Both the position numbers and the translations under genes were made by a program. Below, piece by piece: positions 1 to 8,243 of a DNA stretch of 20,366 nt. Source of the stretch: an uncultured Rhodanobacter sp. (GTDB taxonomy: Bacteria; Pseudomonadota; Gammaproteobacteria; Xanthomonadales; Rhodanobacteraceae). The notes under the pieces are model-generated. The model saw only the letters and a program-made list of their open reading frames with translations, did not search any database and had not been told where the DNA came from. The stretch lies in contig CAIKJM010000605.1 in the NCBI GenBank assembly GCA_903827735.1, forward strand, positions 1 to 20,366, given 5' to 3'. How positions within the stretch are numbered: position 1 is the stretch's first letter; each line of letters starts with the position of its first letter.

Positions 1-997
1 CCGCACCATCAACTTCGACATCAAGCGCGCCGAAGGCTACAAGGCGTTCTGCAACAAGCTATGGAACGCCGCGCGCTTCGTGCTGATGAACGTGGCGGAA
101 GGTGAGATTGCCGAACCCTCTAGCGCGCCAGCCACCGAAGCGGAGCGCTGGATCCTCACCCGCCTCAAGCAGACGCTCGGCGACGTCGAGCAGCACTTCG
201 CCAGCTACCGTTTCGACCATCTGGCGCAGGCGCTGTACGAGTTCGTCTGGAACGAGTTCTGCGACTGGTTCCTGGAGCTGTCCAAGCCGGCGCTGGGTGG
301 CGACGATGCGGACGCCGCCGCGTCCACCCGCCGTACCTTGCTCGTTGTGCTGGAATCGGTGCTGCGCGCACTGCATCCGATCATCCCTTTCATTACAGAA
401 GAGATCTGGCAGGAGTTGCCATCAAGTGCAAAGAGCGCGGCGGTATCCGCGTCGAATACTTCAGAAAAACTCATTCTGAAGTGTGCCTACCCGCGCGCCG
501 AAGATTACGCCGGCGACGACGCCGCCACCGCCGAGATCGAATGGTTCAAGAACGTGCTTAGCGGCATCCGCCGCATTCGCTCGGAAATGAATATCTCGCC
601 GGCGAAAATCATCCCGCTGCTGCTCGCCGACGGCGACGCCAACGATCGCACGCGCATCGCCAAATTCGCTGCGCAAATCAGCTTCCTCGCCCGCGTCGAA
701 GCGCCCCATTGGATCGAAAAAGGGGCAGAGGAACCCGCCGCCGCGGCGGCAGTCGTCGGCGCACTGCGCGTGATGATTCCGCTGGCCGGCCTGATTGACC
801 TCGGCGCGGAAAAGGCCCGCATGGCCAAGGAAATCACCCGCATCGAAACCGAAATCAAAAAGTGCGAAGGCAAACTCAACAACGCCAACTTCGTCGCCAA
901 TGCGCCTGCAGAGGTGGTACAGCAGGAGCGCCAGCGCATCACCGACTGGACCCAGCAGATCAGCGCCCTGCGCGAGCAGGCGCAGAAGCTGGGGTAA
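1..997 (+). CDS. valS: Valine--tRNA ligase, C-terminal part (5' end outside window)
   Basis: ValS charges tRNA-Val with valine in the cytoplasm. The frame is open from base 2 to the TAA at 995-997, giving about 331 C-terminal residues of a protein normally near 900-950 residues. The first residues (RTINFDIKRAEGYKAFCNKL and the following WNAARFVLMN) are the end of the class I catalytic region running into the anticodon-binding helical domain. The last 65 or so residues are charged and helical (AEKARMAKEITRIETEIKKC onward) and fit the coiled-coil tRNA-binding arm typical of bacterial ValRS. The catalytic HIGH and KMSKS motifs lie to the left of the window. In many gammaproteobacteria holC (polymerase III chi) precedes valS; that cannot be checked here. 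The reading frame is intact and ends normally. Confidence 0.95.
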   Translation, partial: RTINFDIKRAEGYKAFCNKLWNAARFVLMNVAEGEIAEPSSAPATEAERWILTRLKQTLGDVEQHFASYRFDHLAQALYEFVWNEFCDWFLELSKPALGGDDADAAASTRRTLLVVLESVLRALHPIIPFITEEIWQELPSSAKSAAVSASNTSEKLILKCAYPRAEDYAGDDAATAEIEWFKNVLSGIRRIRSEMNISPAKIIPLLLADGDANDRTRIAKFAAQISFLARVEAPHWIEKGAEEPAAAAAVVGALRVMIPLAGLIDLGAEKARMAKEITRIETEIKKCEGKLNNANFVANAPAEVVQQERQRITDWTQQISALREQAQKLG

Positions 998-1073
998 TCA
1001 ACATGCAGCCCGGGAAGGATTGCCGGCGGGATAAAGCCGTCCGAATGCATGAGGTCATAGGCGTCACGCAAGG

Positions 1074-3761
1074 ATGGCCATGAGGTTTGCAGAAAGCGGC
1101 GTCACGGCTGATCGTCGATACGAGGCGTTCAGGACAACATGCCTTTCCTGGCTTTTTCTGCTGCTTATTCCGGTGCTGCTGCACCTGCCCGCTCTGATCG
1201 GCAGCATCAGTCCAGACCCGATGTTTTTTACCGCGACGGTAGGAGATATCGGGCACCGACACGCCGGTAGTCCGTGGATCGATCCCAATACGGGTTTTCA
1301 GGCACAGGCACTGGGCAAGCTGTCGGCCGATCTCTGGTTGCAGGGCAGGCTTCCTTGGTGGAATCCCTACAACGGCCTTGGCCTGCCCCTGGCGGCCGAA
1401 GCTCAGCCGGCATCTTTTTTTCTGCCGTTTGTGCTGCTGCTCCACTTTCGCTCCGGCGGCATTTGGCTGGAGCTGTTGTTGCAGATGATTGCCGGCGCCT
1501 GCACGCTCGGCTTTCTGAGGCGACTGGAATTGACGCCGCTGGCAGCTTTTGTGGGAGCCGTTTTGTTCGAGCTCAACGGCACGTTTGCTTGGCACGGTGC
1601 CCCCATCGCTTCGCCCGTCGCGTTTCTACCCATGCTGCTGCTAGGCGTGGAGATGCTACGCGCTCGTGTGGTCGAGGGGCGCGCCGGAGGGTGGTGGCTC
1701 ATTCCGCCGGCTCTCGCATGGTCAATTTACGCGGGCTTTCCCGAAATTGCCTACATCGACGGGCTGTTTGTTGGCCTATGGTCAATTGGGCGATTGAGCG
1801 GCCTGAGAAATAGCCAACGCGCACGATTCTTCGGAAAGCTGATCGCGGCAGCATTAATCGGCTTGCTGCTTTCGCTGCCGCTGATCGTACCTTTCGCCGA
1901 GTACATCGCGCGTGCGTATATCGGTCCTCACGACGCTGCATATGCCCATGCAAGGCCACCGTTCGCCACCCTGTCTCTCTACCTGATGCCGTGGTTGTTC
2001 GGGCCGATATTTTCGTTTAACGATCCGTCGAGCGTTGTGTACGCCACCTGGAGCAGCATTGGAGGCTATTTCACTGCAGCTCAGCTCCTACTGGCTTTGA
2101 TGGCTCTCGTCGTAAGTCGACGTGGCCTGAGATTCGTGTTGCTGGCATGGATCATCATTTGCATGGCGAAGTCTTTCGACCTTCGCCCGATCAGCGATCT
2201 TTTCAACCTTGTTCCGATGATCAAATCCGCAGCCTTTTCCCGCTACGCAACGGCGTCGTGGGAGTTTGCTGGCGATGTACTGATAGCTTTTGCGATCGAT
2301 GGCATACACCGAAGACAGAGGATCGTCCCAAGCCATATTGTCGTGGTCATTGCAGTCGTCGGACTGATTGTGGCCGGTGCCCTCTGGTCGCAGCAAGAAA
2401 CCTTGCGAGCACTATTACAAATCCATGGGTACCGCCAATATTTTCAAATCGCCGTGGGCTGGCTCACTGTTTCATGCGCTGCCGTTGCGATAACGGTTAT
2501 TCGCACGCGGCGCCGGCACAACGTGTTGCGAATTCTGGTTTGCCTGATGGTTTTTGACGCATGCCTCGCTTACGCGATGCCCATCCGTAGCGGCGTCAAG
2601 CGTTTGCAGAGGCACGAGACGGGTGTCGACTTTCTCGACAAGCACCTGGGGGTTCAGCGGATCTACACCCTCGGCCCGCTGGCACCAAACTACGGGGCTT
2701 TCTTTCGTATCGCGCAGATAAACCATAACTATTTGCCGGTATCGCAAGATTGGGTCGACCATATCCACAGTAGTCTCGACTCAGACGCCGACCCCATCAT
2801 TTTCAATGGCTATTACGGCCATACGAATGCGTCGAAACAGCTCATTGCGAGACTGGACGCCTACGAATCGCTCGGCGTGAAATATGTTCTCGCGCCGCCT
2901 GGGACCGATCCCTTTGCCGAATCCTCAGCGCCATCCAGCGACCCACAGCAGGGTGGCGAAACCGCGCTTGCTATGAAAAGCGCTTCATCGATGACCGTGA
3001 GCTGGCTGCTTGCGTCAACCGATTCGGGCCGTTCCGTTCAAGCAGTGACCGTTGTCGTCGGCAACGCCGATGGCCGTTCCGATGGCTTGCTCGCAGCAAA
3101 GGTATGCACGGATAGTGGCGTGTGTTCGCGCGGGGCCACTGACGTGAAAGGCGCCATCGACCATGCGCCAGTCAGCATTGAACTCGACGAGCCGCTGCTC
3201 CTCCCCGAGACGAACAATGCACAGCGAATCAAGGTCACGTTGGAATACCAACGCGCCACGTCGCCAGTAGAGCTATTGGAGATGTTGACCAACGTCTCGC
3301 GACTGGTTGAGGTGGATGGTAGGAGCGTTTCCAGCGCGCCTTCAGTCGCCCTTGTTTATCAGGCGCAGGTCAGAAATGGCGTCACTCGGGTGTACAGCGG
3401 TGCGGACATGTCTATCTATGCACTGCGCAATGCCGCACCGTATTTCGAAGATCCATCGGGAGTGTGCAGTCTGCGTTTTGCGGAGCGTGAATCGTTGTCA
3501 GTGGATTGCCGCGCTCCCAGTCAGCTGATCAGGCGGGAGGCTTTCTATCCCGGCTGGCAGGCGCGTATCGATGGCCACGAGAATCCTGTTTTCCGCGGCA
3601 ACGATATGTTCCAGCATCTGGACATTCCCAAAGGCCAGCACACCATCGTTTTCCGCTACTACCCGAGCCGCAGTTGGCTGATTCTCGTTGGGTTTACTCT
3701 TGGATGTTGCTTGTGGCTGACGGGAATTTGGCACGAGCAAAAACGCCGCAGGCTCGCTTAG
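1074..3761 (+). CDS. Large polytopic membrane protein, YfhO-like / GT-C fold
   Basis: An 895-residue membrane protein. Hydrophobic segments lie near residues 23-45, 113-124, 132-150, 155-170, 181-195, 207-240, 254-275, 329-347, 353-364, 420-438, 457-476, 485-502 and 866-885. Between the last two lies a roughly 360-residue extracytoplasmic region. Two stretches suggest the YfhO/GT-C type: a WWNPYNGLGLP motif near residues 95-105 followed by an E-Q-P element, and a C-terminal FYPGWQARIDG...GQHTIVFRYYP module (824-864). GT-C proteins of this kind are thought to transfer sugars from lipid-linked donors at the outer face of the membrane; the substrate here is unknown. ATG at 1074 and 1080 are both possible starts, and neither has a clear ribosome site. 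Base composition looks lower in GC by eye than in valS or proS. Its TAG overlaps the stop codon of the convergent rimI. Confidence 0.75.
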   Translation: MAMRFAESGVTADRRYEAFRTTCLSWLFLLLIPVLLHLPALIGSISPDPMFFTATVGDIGHRHAGSPWIDPNTGFQAQALGKLSADLWLQGRLPWWNPYNGLGLPLAAEAQPASFFLPFVLLLHFRSGGIWLELLLQMIAGACTLGFLRRLELTPLAAFVGAVLFELNGTFAWHGAPIASPVAFLPMLLLGVEMLRARVVEGRAGGWWLIPPALAWSIYAGFPEIAYIDGLFVGLWSIGRLSGLRNSQRARFFGKLIAAALIGLLLSLPLIVPFAEYIARAYIGPHDAAYAHARPPFATLSLYLMPWLFGPIFSFNDPSSVVYATWSSIGGYFTAAQLLLALMALVVSRRGLRFVLLAWIIICMAKSFDLRPISDLFNLVPMIKSAAFSRYATASWEFAGDVLIAFAIDGIHRRQRIVPSHIVVVIAVVGLIVAGALWSQQETLRALLQIHGYRQYFQIAVGWLTVSCAAVAITVIRTRRRHNVLRILVCLMVFDACLAYAMPIRSGVKRLQRHETGVDFLDKHLGVQRIYTLGPLAPNYGAFFRIAQINHNYLPVSQDWVDHIHSSLDSDADPIIFNGYYGHTNASKQLIARLDAYESLGVKYVLAPPGTDPFAESSAPSSDPQQGGETALAMKSASSMTVSWLLASTDSGRSVQAVTVVVGNADGRSDGLLAAKVCTDSGVCSRGATDVKGAIDHAPVSIELDEPLLLPETNNAQRIKVTLEYQRATSPVELLEMLTNVSRLVEVDGRSVSSAPSVALVYQAQVRNGVTRVYSGADMSIYALRNAAPYFEDPSGVCSLRFAERESLSVDCRAPSQLIRREAFYPGWQARIDGHENPVFRGNDMFQHLDIPKGQHTIVFRYYPSRSWLILVGFTLGCCLWLTGIWHEQKRRRLA

Positions 3762-4228
3762 CCAGCCATCAGCTCCAGCACCATCACGATCGCATCTTCG
3801 CGGCCGTTCTTCGCCGGGTAGTAGCGCGGCCGTTTTCCGATGTCCTTGAAGCCCAGAGACTCGTACAAGTTCTTGGCCAGCGGGTTGGACGGCCGCACTT
3901 CGAGGAACACGCGCTCAGCGCCGTTCCAGCGGGCGATATCCAGCAGGCGGCGCAACAGATGCCGTCCCAACCCCTGGCCGCGATAGTCCGGAGCGATGCA
4001 GATATTGAGTACGTGCGCTTCGCCGGCACCCGTCGAGAGAATGCCGTAACCGGCAATCAGTGCGTCTACGCACAGCACCCAGCAGGGATGGCCGGCGCGC
4101 AAGCAGTCGGCAAACACGCCCTGTGACCAGGGAAAATCGTAGGAAGCATTTTCCAGCTCGCTGACCCGGGAAAGATCATCGCTGCGCATCGCACGAACCT
4201 GGATCACGGGCTTGACGACCGCCGCCAT
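3758..4228 (-). CDS. rimI: Ribosomal-protein S18-alanine N-acetyltransferase
   Basis: A 156-residue GNAT enzyme, close to the usual RimI length of about 150. RimI acetylates the N-terminal alanine of ribosomal protein S18 using acetyl-CoA. The acetyl-CoA pyrophosphate loop is YRGQGLGRHLL (82-92). The family signature follows: FLEVRPSNPLAKNLYESLGF (108-127), then a RYYP...GREDA tail (135-145). E110 and Y122 sit where the E. coli catalytic Glu and Tyr are expected. The ATG at 4228 lies three bases after the stop of the upstream holD-like gene, so the two are probably cotranscribed and translationally coupled. The gene ends with TAA in a four-base overlap with the convergent membrane-protein gene. 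Confidence 0.93.
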   Translation of the reverse strand: MAAVVKPVIQVRAMRSDDLSRVSELENASYDFPWSQGVFADCLRAGHPCWVLCVDALIAGYGILSTGAGEAHVLNICIAPDYRGQGLGRHLLRRLLDIARWNGAERVFLEVRPSNPLAKNLYESLGFKDIGKRPRYYPAKNGREDAIVMVLELMAG

Positions 4229-4231
4229 CGC

Positions 4232-4720
4232 TCAGCGCTCCGCTGCAGCCAGCGCTCGGCGCAAATTGCGCAGCGCGCTCCAAAGCCGCCGTTTGGCGTC
4301 GGCAGCAATCAATACGTGTGACAGCTCGTCGGCCAGCACGATTTGTGCGCTCTGCATCGCGGCAGCGGGCAAAGCTCGCCCCAGCGCATGCGCCTGGGCC
4401 TCGCCGAAAACCAGATAGGCGCGTGCGTGCGGCACGTCGGCCAGCTGACCGCCAGTCACCCGCACGCGTCCGGCCCGCGCCAGCGTCGAGCCGCAGGCGT
4501 TGAGCAGACGGCCCAGCAGGTCGAGCTCGCGAGTCGCGCAGCTTTCGGGCAACACCACCACGCAGGCGACGCCGGCTGCCAGATCGGGTAGCGGCATCGA
4601 CGACTCCGTGCCATTCGCTGCCGCACGCGTCGCGCGGCGCACCCACGGCGTTACGCCCAGCGCCCGCAGTACTCGGGAGCGCTGGCTTATCGCGGTGGGC
4701 TGAGCTGTAGGCACGCTCAC
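4232..4720 (-). CDS. holD: Probable DNA polymerase III psi subunit (HolD-like)
   Basis: A 162-residue protein starting at GTG 4720, whose GTGA overlaps the pssA stop. A longer in-frame reading back to 4987 would lie wholly inside pssA and is rejected. Psi joins the chi subunit to the clamp loader in replication. Two regions fit E. coli psi as I recall it. Near the N terminus, LGVTPWVRR (21-29) matches LGITQWSLRR. At the C terminus, a pattern of SAQIVLADELSHVL, then RRLWSAL (144-150), matches psi's AQVASPALTDL ... ALWQQI. The middle has the expected hydrophobic strand VACVVVLP (51-58) and a helix LLGRLLNAC (68-76). The position directly before rimI is the same as in E. coli (holD-rimI), which adds support. 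Psi is poorly conserved, so automatic annotation may call this hypothetical. It is longer than E. coli psi (137 residues), partly through an alanine- and serine-rich segment at 33-45. Confidence 0.75.
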   Translation of the reverse strand: MSVPTAQPTAISQRSRVLRALGVTPWVRRATRAAANGTESSMPLPDLAAGVACVVVLPESCATRELDLLGRLLNACGSTLARAGRVRVTGGQLADVPHARAYLVFGEAQAHALGRALPAAAMQSAQIVLADELSHVLIAADAKRRLWSALRNLRRALAAAER

Positions 4721-5499
4721 GCCGCGCTCCGGCGAACCCGGCGGCGATGCGTGGCCAACCGGCACATGGTCCACGTCGGCCCGGACAGCAGATACAAAGT
4801 GAAACCGACGAACAGCACCCATGCCGTATCGAGCACCAGCAGGCCGAGCAGCAGCACCGCGCCGACCATCCAGCCGAACGGCACACGGCCGCGCTCGCCC
4901 ATCGGCAGCGACTTGAAGCTGAAATAGCGAAACCGGCTGACCATCAGCAGACCCACGATCACCGCGACCACCGGCGTGATAAAACAAAATTCGCTTCCCG
5001 GCAGACCAGTCTTATCGACCACCCACACGAACGACATGCACACCGCCGCCGCCGCCGGGCTGGCCAGCCCCTGAAAATAGCGCTTGTCGGCCACTCCGAC
5101 CTGGGTATTGAAGCGCGCCAGCCGCAGCGCCGCGCAGGCAACGTAAATAAAGGCCGCAGCCCAGCCCAGCTTGCCCCACAGCGGGCCAAAATCCTTCAAT
5201 GTGGCCAGCGACCAGGCGTACATCACCAGCGCCGGCGCCATGCCGAAGCTGATAAGGTCGGACAACGAGTCGTACTGCACGCCGAATTCGCTCTGCGTGC
5301 CCGTAAGCCGAGCCACACGGCCGTCCAGACCGTCCAGCACGGCGGCCATGAAAATCGCCACGGCCGCGTCGGTGTAGTGACCGCCGATGCTGGCAATAAT
5401 CGCGTAAAAGCCGGCGAACATCGCCCCGGTAGTAACCAGGTTGGGCAACAGGTAAATGCCGCGATGAGGCGGCTGGCGGGCGGGCATCGCGTCGTTCAT
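4717..5499 (-). CDS. pssA: CDP-diacylglycerol--serine O-phosphatidyltransferase (type II)
   Basis: A 260-residue integral membrane enzyme that makes phosphatidylserine from CDP-diacylglycerol and serine, the first step towards phosphatidylethanolamine. It carries the complete CDP-alcohol phosphotransferase signature: D56, D59, G60, A63, R64, then G73, D77 and D81. Around six to eight hydrophobic segments follow (for example near 18-40, 110-125, 142-160, 172-187 and 208-240), and the C terminus is basic. This is the Bacillus/archaeal-like subclass, not the phospholipase-D-like PssA of E. coli. An N-terminal RGIYLLPNLVTTG (13-25) is typical of the subclass. It is the first gene of an operon with holD and rimI, coupled to holD by a GTGA overlap. 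The ATG at 5499 has only a weak upstream GGA; Met5 is a possible alternative start. A close relative is phosphatidylglycerophosphate synthase, but the serine-type N terminus argues against that. Confidence 0.93.
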   Translation of the reverse strand: MNDAMPARQPPHRGIYLLPNLVTTGAMFAGFYAIIASIGGHYTDAAVAIFMAAVLDGLDGRVARLTGTQSEFGVQYDSLSDLISFGMAPALVMYAWSLATLKDFGPLWGKLGWAAAFIYVACAALRLARFNTQVGVADKRYFQGLASPAAAAVCMSFVWVVDKTGLPGSEFCFITPVVAVIVGLLMVSRFRYFSFKSLPMGERGRVPFGWMVGAVLLLGLLVLDTAWVLFVGFTLYLLSGPTWTMCRLATHRRRVRRSAA

Positions 5500-5654
5500 G
5501 AAACAATCCGTGACAGCATGCGCGCAGTGTAAACCATCGGTCGCTTGAGTCCGGACGGTGGTGGATGTTAACTAGACAGCCGGATCGGCCTCGTGCCATA
5601 CCCTTGCACCGCGTTCGCTCATCGTTTGTCGTCGAATAACCCAGGGAGAAAACC

Positions 5655-6074
5655 ATGAACCGTTCGATGATTGCGCTGGCGCTGCTGCTGACGGCTCCGC
5701 TGATCAGTGCCCAGGTCTACAAATGGAAGGATGCCAACGGCACGGTGCATTACTCGCAAACGCCACCGCCCAGCGGCGGTACCAAGTTCAAGGAAGTAAA
5801 GCCCGATACGTCGGTACCCCCCACGCCCGCGGCCAGCACGGCGCCGCCCGCAGCCCCCGCAGCCACGGCACAACCGGCCGCGACCACCATGGCCGACACC
5901 CCGGAAAACCGCGCGAAGCTTTGCGCCTCGCTGCAGACCAATCTGGCCGCGCTGCAAAGCGCGGCTCCGGTCGTCATGCAGCAGGGTGGCAAGCAGACCG
6001 CGCTGGACGACAGCGCGCGCAAGCAGCAGGCCAGCGCGACGCAGGCGCAGTACCAGCAGTACTGCGCCAAGTAA
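5655..6074 (+). CDS. Exported DUF4124 domain protein
   Basis: A 139-residue protein with a signal peptide (MNRSMIALALLLTAPLISA, probable cleavage after A19). Directly after it comes the DUF4124 motif VYKWKDANGTVHYSQTPPP (21-39), a short beta module of unknown function common in gammaproteobacterial envelope proteins. Residues 52-80 are a Pro/Ala/Thr-rich linker. The C-terminal part (84-139) is a predicted helical region bounded by Cys90 and Cys137, which could form a disulfide in the periplasm. A good ribosome site, AGGGAGA (5643-5649), stands five bases before the ATG. The gene is divergent from pssA across a 155-base gap. No specific function can be given. Confidence 0.88.
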   Translation: MNRSMIALALLLTAPLISAQVYKWKDANGTVHYSQTPPPSGGTKFKEVKPDTSVPPTPAASTAPPAAPAATAQPAATTMADTPENRAKLCASLQTNLAALQSAAPVVMQQGGKQTALDDSARKQQASATQAQYQQYCAK

Positions 6075-6164
6075 ATTCCGTAATTCCGGGCAACGCCGGC
6101 TGCGAGAGCGGCCGCTGAAGGCTGTCGACCGAAAGCGCTTCGACCGGCAGCGCCAGCAGACCGC

Positions 6165-6170
6165 TACAAT
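6165..6170 (+). promoter_or_regulatory. Possible -10 element of the proS promoter
   Basis: TACAAT at 6165-6170, preceded by GC, matches five of six bases of the sigma70 -10 consensus and lies 30 bases before the proS ATG. The -35 region is poor: CGACCG (6141-6146) at 18 bases or TTCGAC (6139-6144) at 20 bases. The whole gap between the DUF4124 gene and proS is 126 bases, with no clear terminator, so readthrough may also feed proS. Confidence 0.3.
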
Positions 6171-6200
6171 TGGCGTCTTTCATTACGCCGGAACGCCCGC

Positions 6201-7898
6201 ATGCGCCTCAGCCAATTCCACCTGGCCACCGTCAAGGAAGTCCCCGCCGACGCCGAAATCGCTAGCCATCGGCTGATGCTGCGTGCCGGCATGATACGTC
6301 GGCTGGCGTCCGGCCTGTACACCTGGTCGCCGCTGGGCCTGCGCGTGCTGCGCAAGGTGGAAAAGGTCATACGCGAGGAAATGGACCGCGCCGGCGCGAT
6401 AGAAATGCTGATGCCGACCATCCAGCCCAAGGAGCTGTGGGAGGAAACCGGACGTTGGGCAAAGTTCGGCCCCCAGCTGCTGAAGATCAAAGATCGCAAG
6501 GAGCAGGAGTTCTGCTACGCCCCCACCGCCGAAGAAGTGGTGACCGATTACGCGCGCAACGAGCTGAAAAGCTACAAGCAGCTGCCGGTCAACTTCTACC
6601 AGATCCAGACCAAGTTCCGCGACGAAATCCGCCCCCGCTTCGGCGTGATGCGCGCACGCGAGTTCCTGATGAAGGATGCCTACTCGTTTCATCTCACGCA
6701 GGAATCGCTGGCCGAAACCTATCAGGCGATGTATGAGGCCTATACCCGCATCTTCACCCGTTTGGGCCTGACCTTCCGCGCGGTGCAGGCCGATACCGGC
6801 GCCATCGGCGGCAACGCCAGCCACGAGTTTCAGGTGCTGGCCGACTCGGGCGAGGACGCCATCGTGTTTTCCGATGGCTCCGACTACGCCGCCAATATGG
6901 AGAAGGCCGAAGCGCGGGCGCCTGCCGCCGAACGCCCTACGCCGAGTGCCGAACTGCAGCGCGTCGACACACCGAAACAGCGCACCATCGACGAAGTGTC
7001 TGCGTTCCTCCAGGTGACACCACAGCATTGCGTCAAAACCCTGCTGGTGCGCGGCCGCGACGGACTCGTCGCGCTGTGCCTGCGCGGCGACCACGAGATC
7101 AACGAAGTGAAGGCCGGCAAGCTGGCCGAGTTGCCGGATGAATCGGTGCTGGCCTCGGAAGAGGAAATCCGTGCCGCCACCGGCACGCGTCCCGGCTTTA
7201 TCGGCCCGGTTGGCCTGCCCGATGCCATCCCGGTCATCGTCGATCGCGATGCCGCCGTGCTGGCCGATTTCGTCTGCGGCGGCAACGCCGACGGCACCCA
7301 CTACACCGGCGCCAACTGGCTGCGTGATGCGCGCGTTACCCGCGTAGCCGACCTGCGCAACGCGGTCGAAGGCGACGCGTCGCCCGATGGAAAGGGAACG
7401 CTGCACATCGCCCGCGGCATCGAAGTCGGCCACGTGTTTCAGCTGGGCCAGAAATACGCCGAGGCGCTCAAGGCCACGGTCATCGACGACCAGGGCAAGC
7501 CGCAGGTGCTGACCATGGGCTGCTACGGCATCGGCGTCAGCCGCATCGTCGCGGCGGCGATCGAGCAGCGGCACGACGATGCAGGCATCGTCTGGCCCGA
7601 CGCCATGGCCCCGTGGCGCGTCGCCGTGTGCATCATCAATCCGAAGAGCCTGCCGGAAGTCAGCGCGGCGGCCGAGGCGCTGTACCAGTCGCTGTCCGAA
7701 CGCGGCATCGAAACGGCGCTGGACGACCGCGGCTTGCGCCCGGGCGGCATGTTTGCGGACATCGAGCTGATAGGTATTCCACATCGCGTGGTGGTGAGCG
7801 AGCGTGGACTGGCCGCCGGCACGTTGGAATATCGCGGCCGCCAGGACGCCGATAATCGCGCCATCACCCAAGACGAGCTGTTCGAACTGCTCGGTTAA
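6201..7898 (+). CDS. proS: Proline--tRNA ligase (bacterial type, with editing domain)
   Basis: A 565-residue class II synthetase, close to the 572 of E. coli ProRS, charging tRNA-Pro with proline in the cytoplasm. Visible parts in order: N-terminal catalytic half with PTAEE (108-112) and motif 2 KFRDEIRPRFGVMRAREFLM (138-157); the inserted editing domain (roughly 225-400) with HCVKTLLV (276-283), whose lysine K279 corresponds to the editing lysine K279 of E. coli, and GFIGPVGLP (332-340); then motif 3 GCYGIGVSRIVAA (440-452); and the C-terminal anticodon-binding domain (about 470-565) with DDRGLRPGGMFADIELIGIP (508-527). The editing domain hydrolyses wrongly made alanyl-tRNA-Pro. The ribosome site is weak (CCGGAA upstream). 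The gene ends in TAA and is followed by a strong terminator. Confidence 0.97.
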   Translation: MRLSQFHLATVKEVPADAEIASHRLMLRAGMIRRLASGLYTWSPLGLRVLRKVEKVIREEMDRAGAIEMLMPTIQPKELWEETGRWAKFGPQLLKIKDRKEQEFCYAPTAEEVVTDYARNELKSYKQLPVNFYQIQTKFRDEIRPRFGVMRAREFLMKDAYSFHLTQESLAETYQAMYEAYTRIFTRLGLTFRAVQADTGAIGGNASHEFQVLADSGEDAIVFSDGSDYAANMEKAEARAPAAERPTPSAELQRVDTPKQRTIDEVSAFLQVTPQHCVKTLLVRGRDGLVALCLRGDHEINEVKAGKLAELPDESVLASEEEIRAATGTRPGFIGPVGLPDAIPVIVDRDAAVLADFVCGGNADGTHYTGANWLRDARVTRVADLRNAVEGDASPDGKGTLHIARGIEVGHVFQLGQKYAEALKATVIDDQGKPQVLTMGCYGIGVSRIVAAAIEQRHDDAGIVWPDAMAPWRVAVCIINPKSLPEVSAAAEALYQSLSERGIETALDDRGLRPGGMFADIELIGIPHRVVVSERGLAAGTLEYRGRQDADNRAITQDELFELLG

Positions 7899-7970
7899 CT
7901 CGGTTATTCAAGCAACGCCGCTGCCGAGTCGTCTCGCCGCTCTCGCACCGCCCTCGCTTCCAACACCCGG

Positions 7971-7999
7971 AAAAACGGCCGCCTTGAGCGGCCGTTTTT
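7971..7999. terminator. Strong rho-independent terminator after proS
   Basis: A perfect 12-base-pair inverted repeat, AAAAACGGCCGC / GCGGCCGTTTTT, with the five-base loop CTTGA. The GC core is flanked by A5 and T5, so it could work in both directions. It lies 72 bases after the proS stop codon and has no facing gene on the right, so its main role is ending proS transcription. Confidence 0.9.
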
Positions 8000-8226
8000 C
8001 TCTGCGTTATTGGCGGCACAAGTGCTTTTTCAATATCCGGCGTTAACGATTTATAGCCAGCTGCATAATCGGCAGCGCATTTAAAAACCGGAACATTTTT
8101 GCACCAGTCTTTACAACCGTTTGATAAATCAGCCAGAATCAACGGGGCAAGACCATTAACCGGGTTCGGCTTCCCCGCTTATCTGCCGCCCTCTCCATAT
8201 AAACACATCTAATTAATCGATCCAGT

Positions 8227-8243
8227 GATCTCGCTAAGAGATC
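8227..8243 (+). promoter_or_regulatory. Inverted repeat in the leader of the H-NS gene
   Basis: GATCTC (8227-8232) and GAGATC (8238-8243) form a perfect six-base-pair stem around the loop GCTAA, ending 19 bases before the ATG. It could be an RNA hairpin affecting translation, or an operator. The ribosome site after it is weak (GGA at 8253-8255), so structure in the leader could matter. Function is not shown by the sequence. Confidence 0.4.

Noticed and set aside
4747..5532. A 261-residue open frame opposite pssA
   Set aside because: Arg/His/Gln-rich antisense shadow; pssA has the full CDP-alcohol phosphotransferase signature.
6183..7871. A 562-residue open frame opposite proS
   Set aside because: It is the antisense shadow of the proS gene in GC-rich DNA, with low-complexity Arg/Ala/Gly/His composition and no domain pattern; proS itself has every expected motif.
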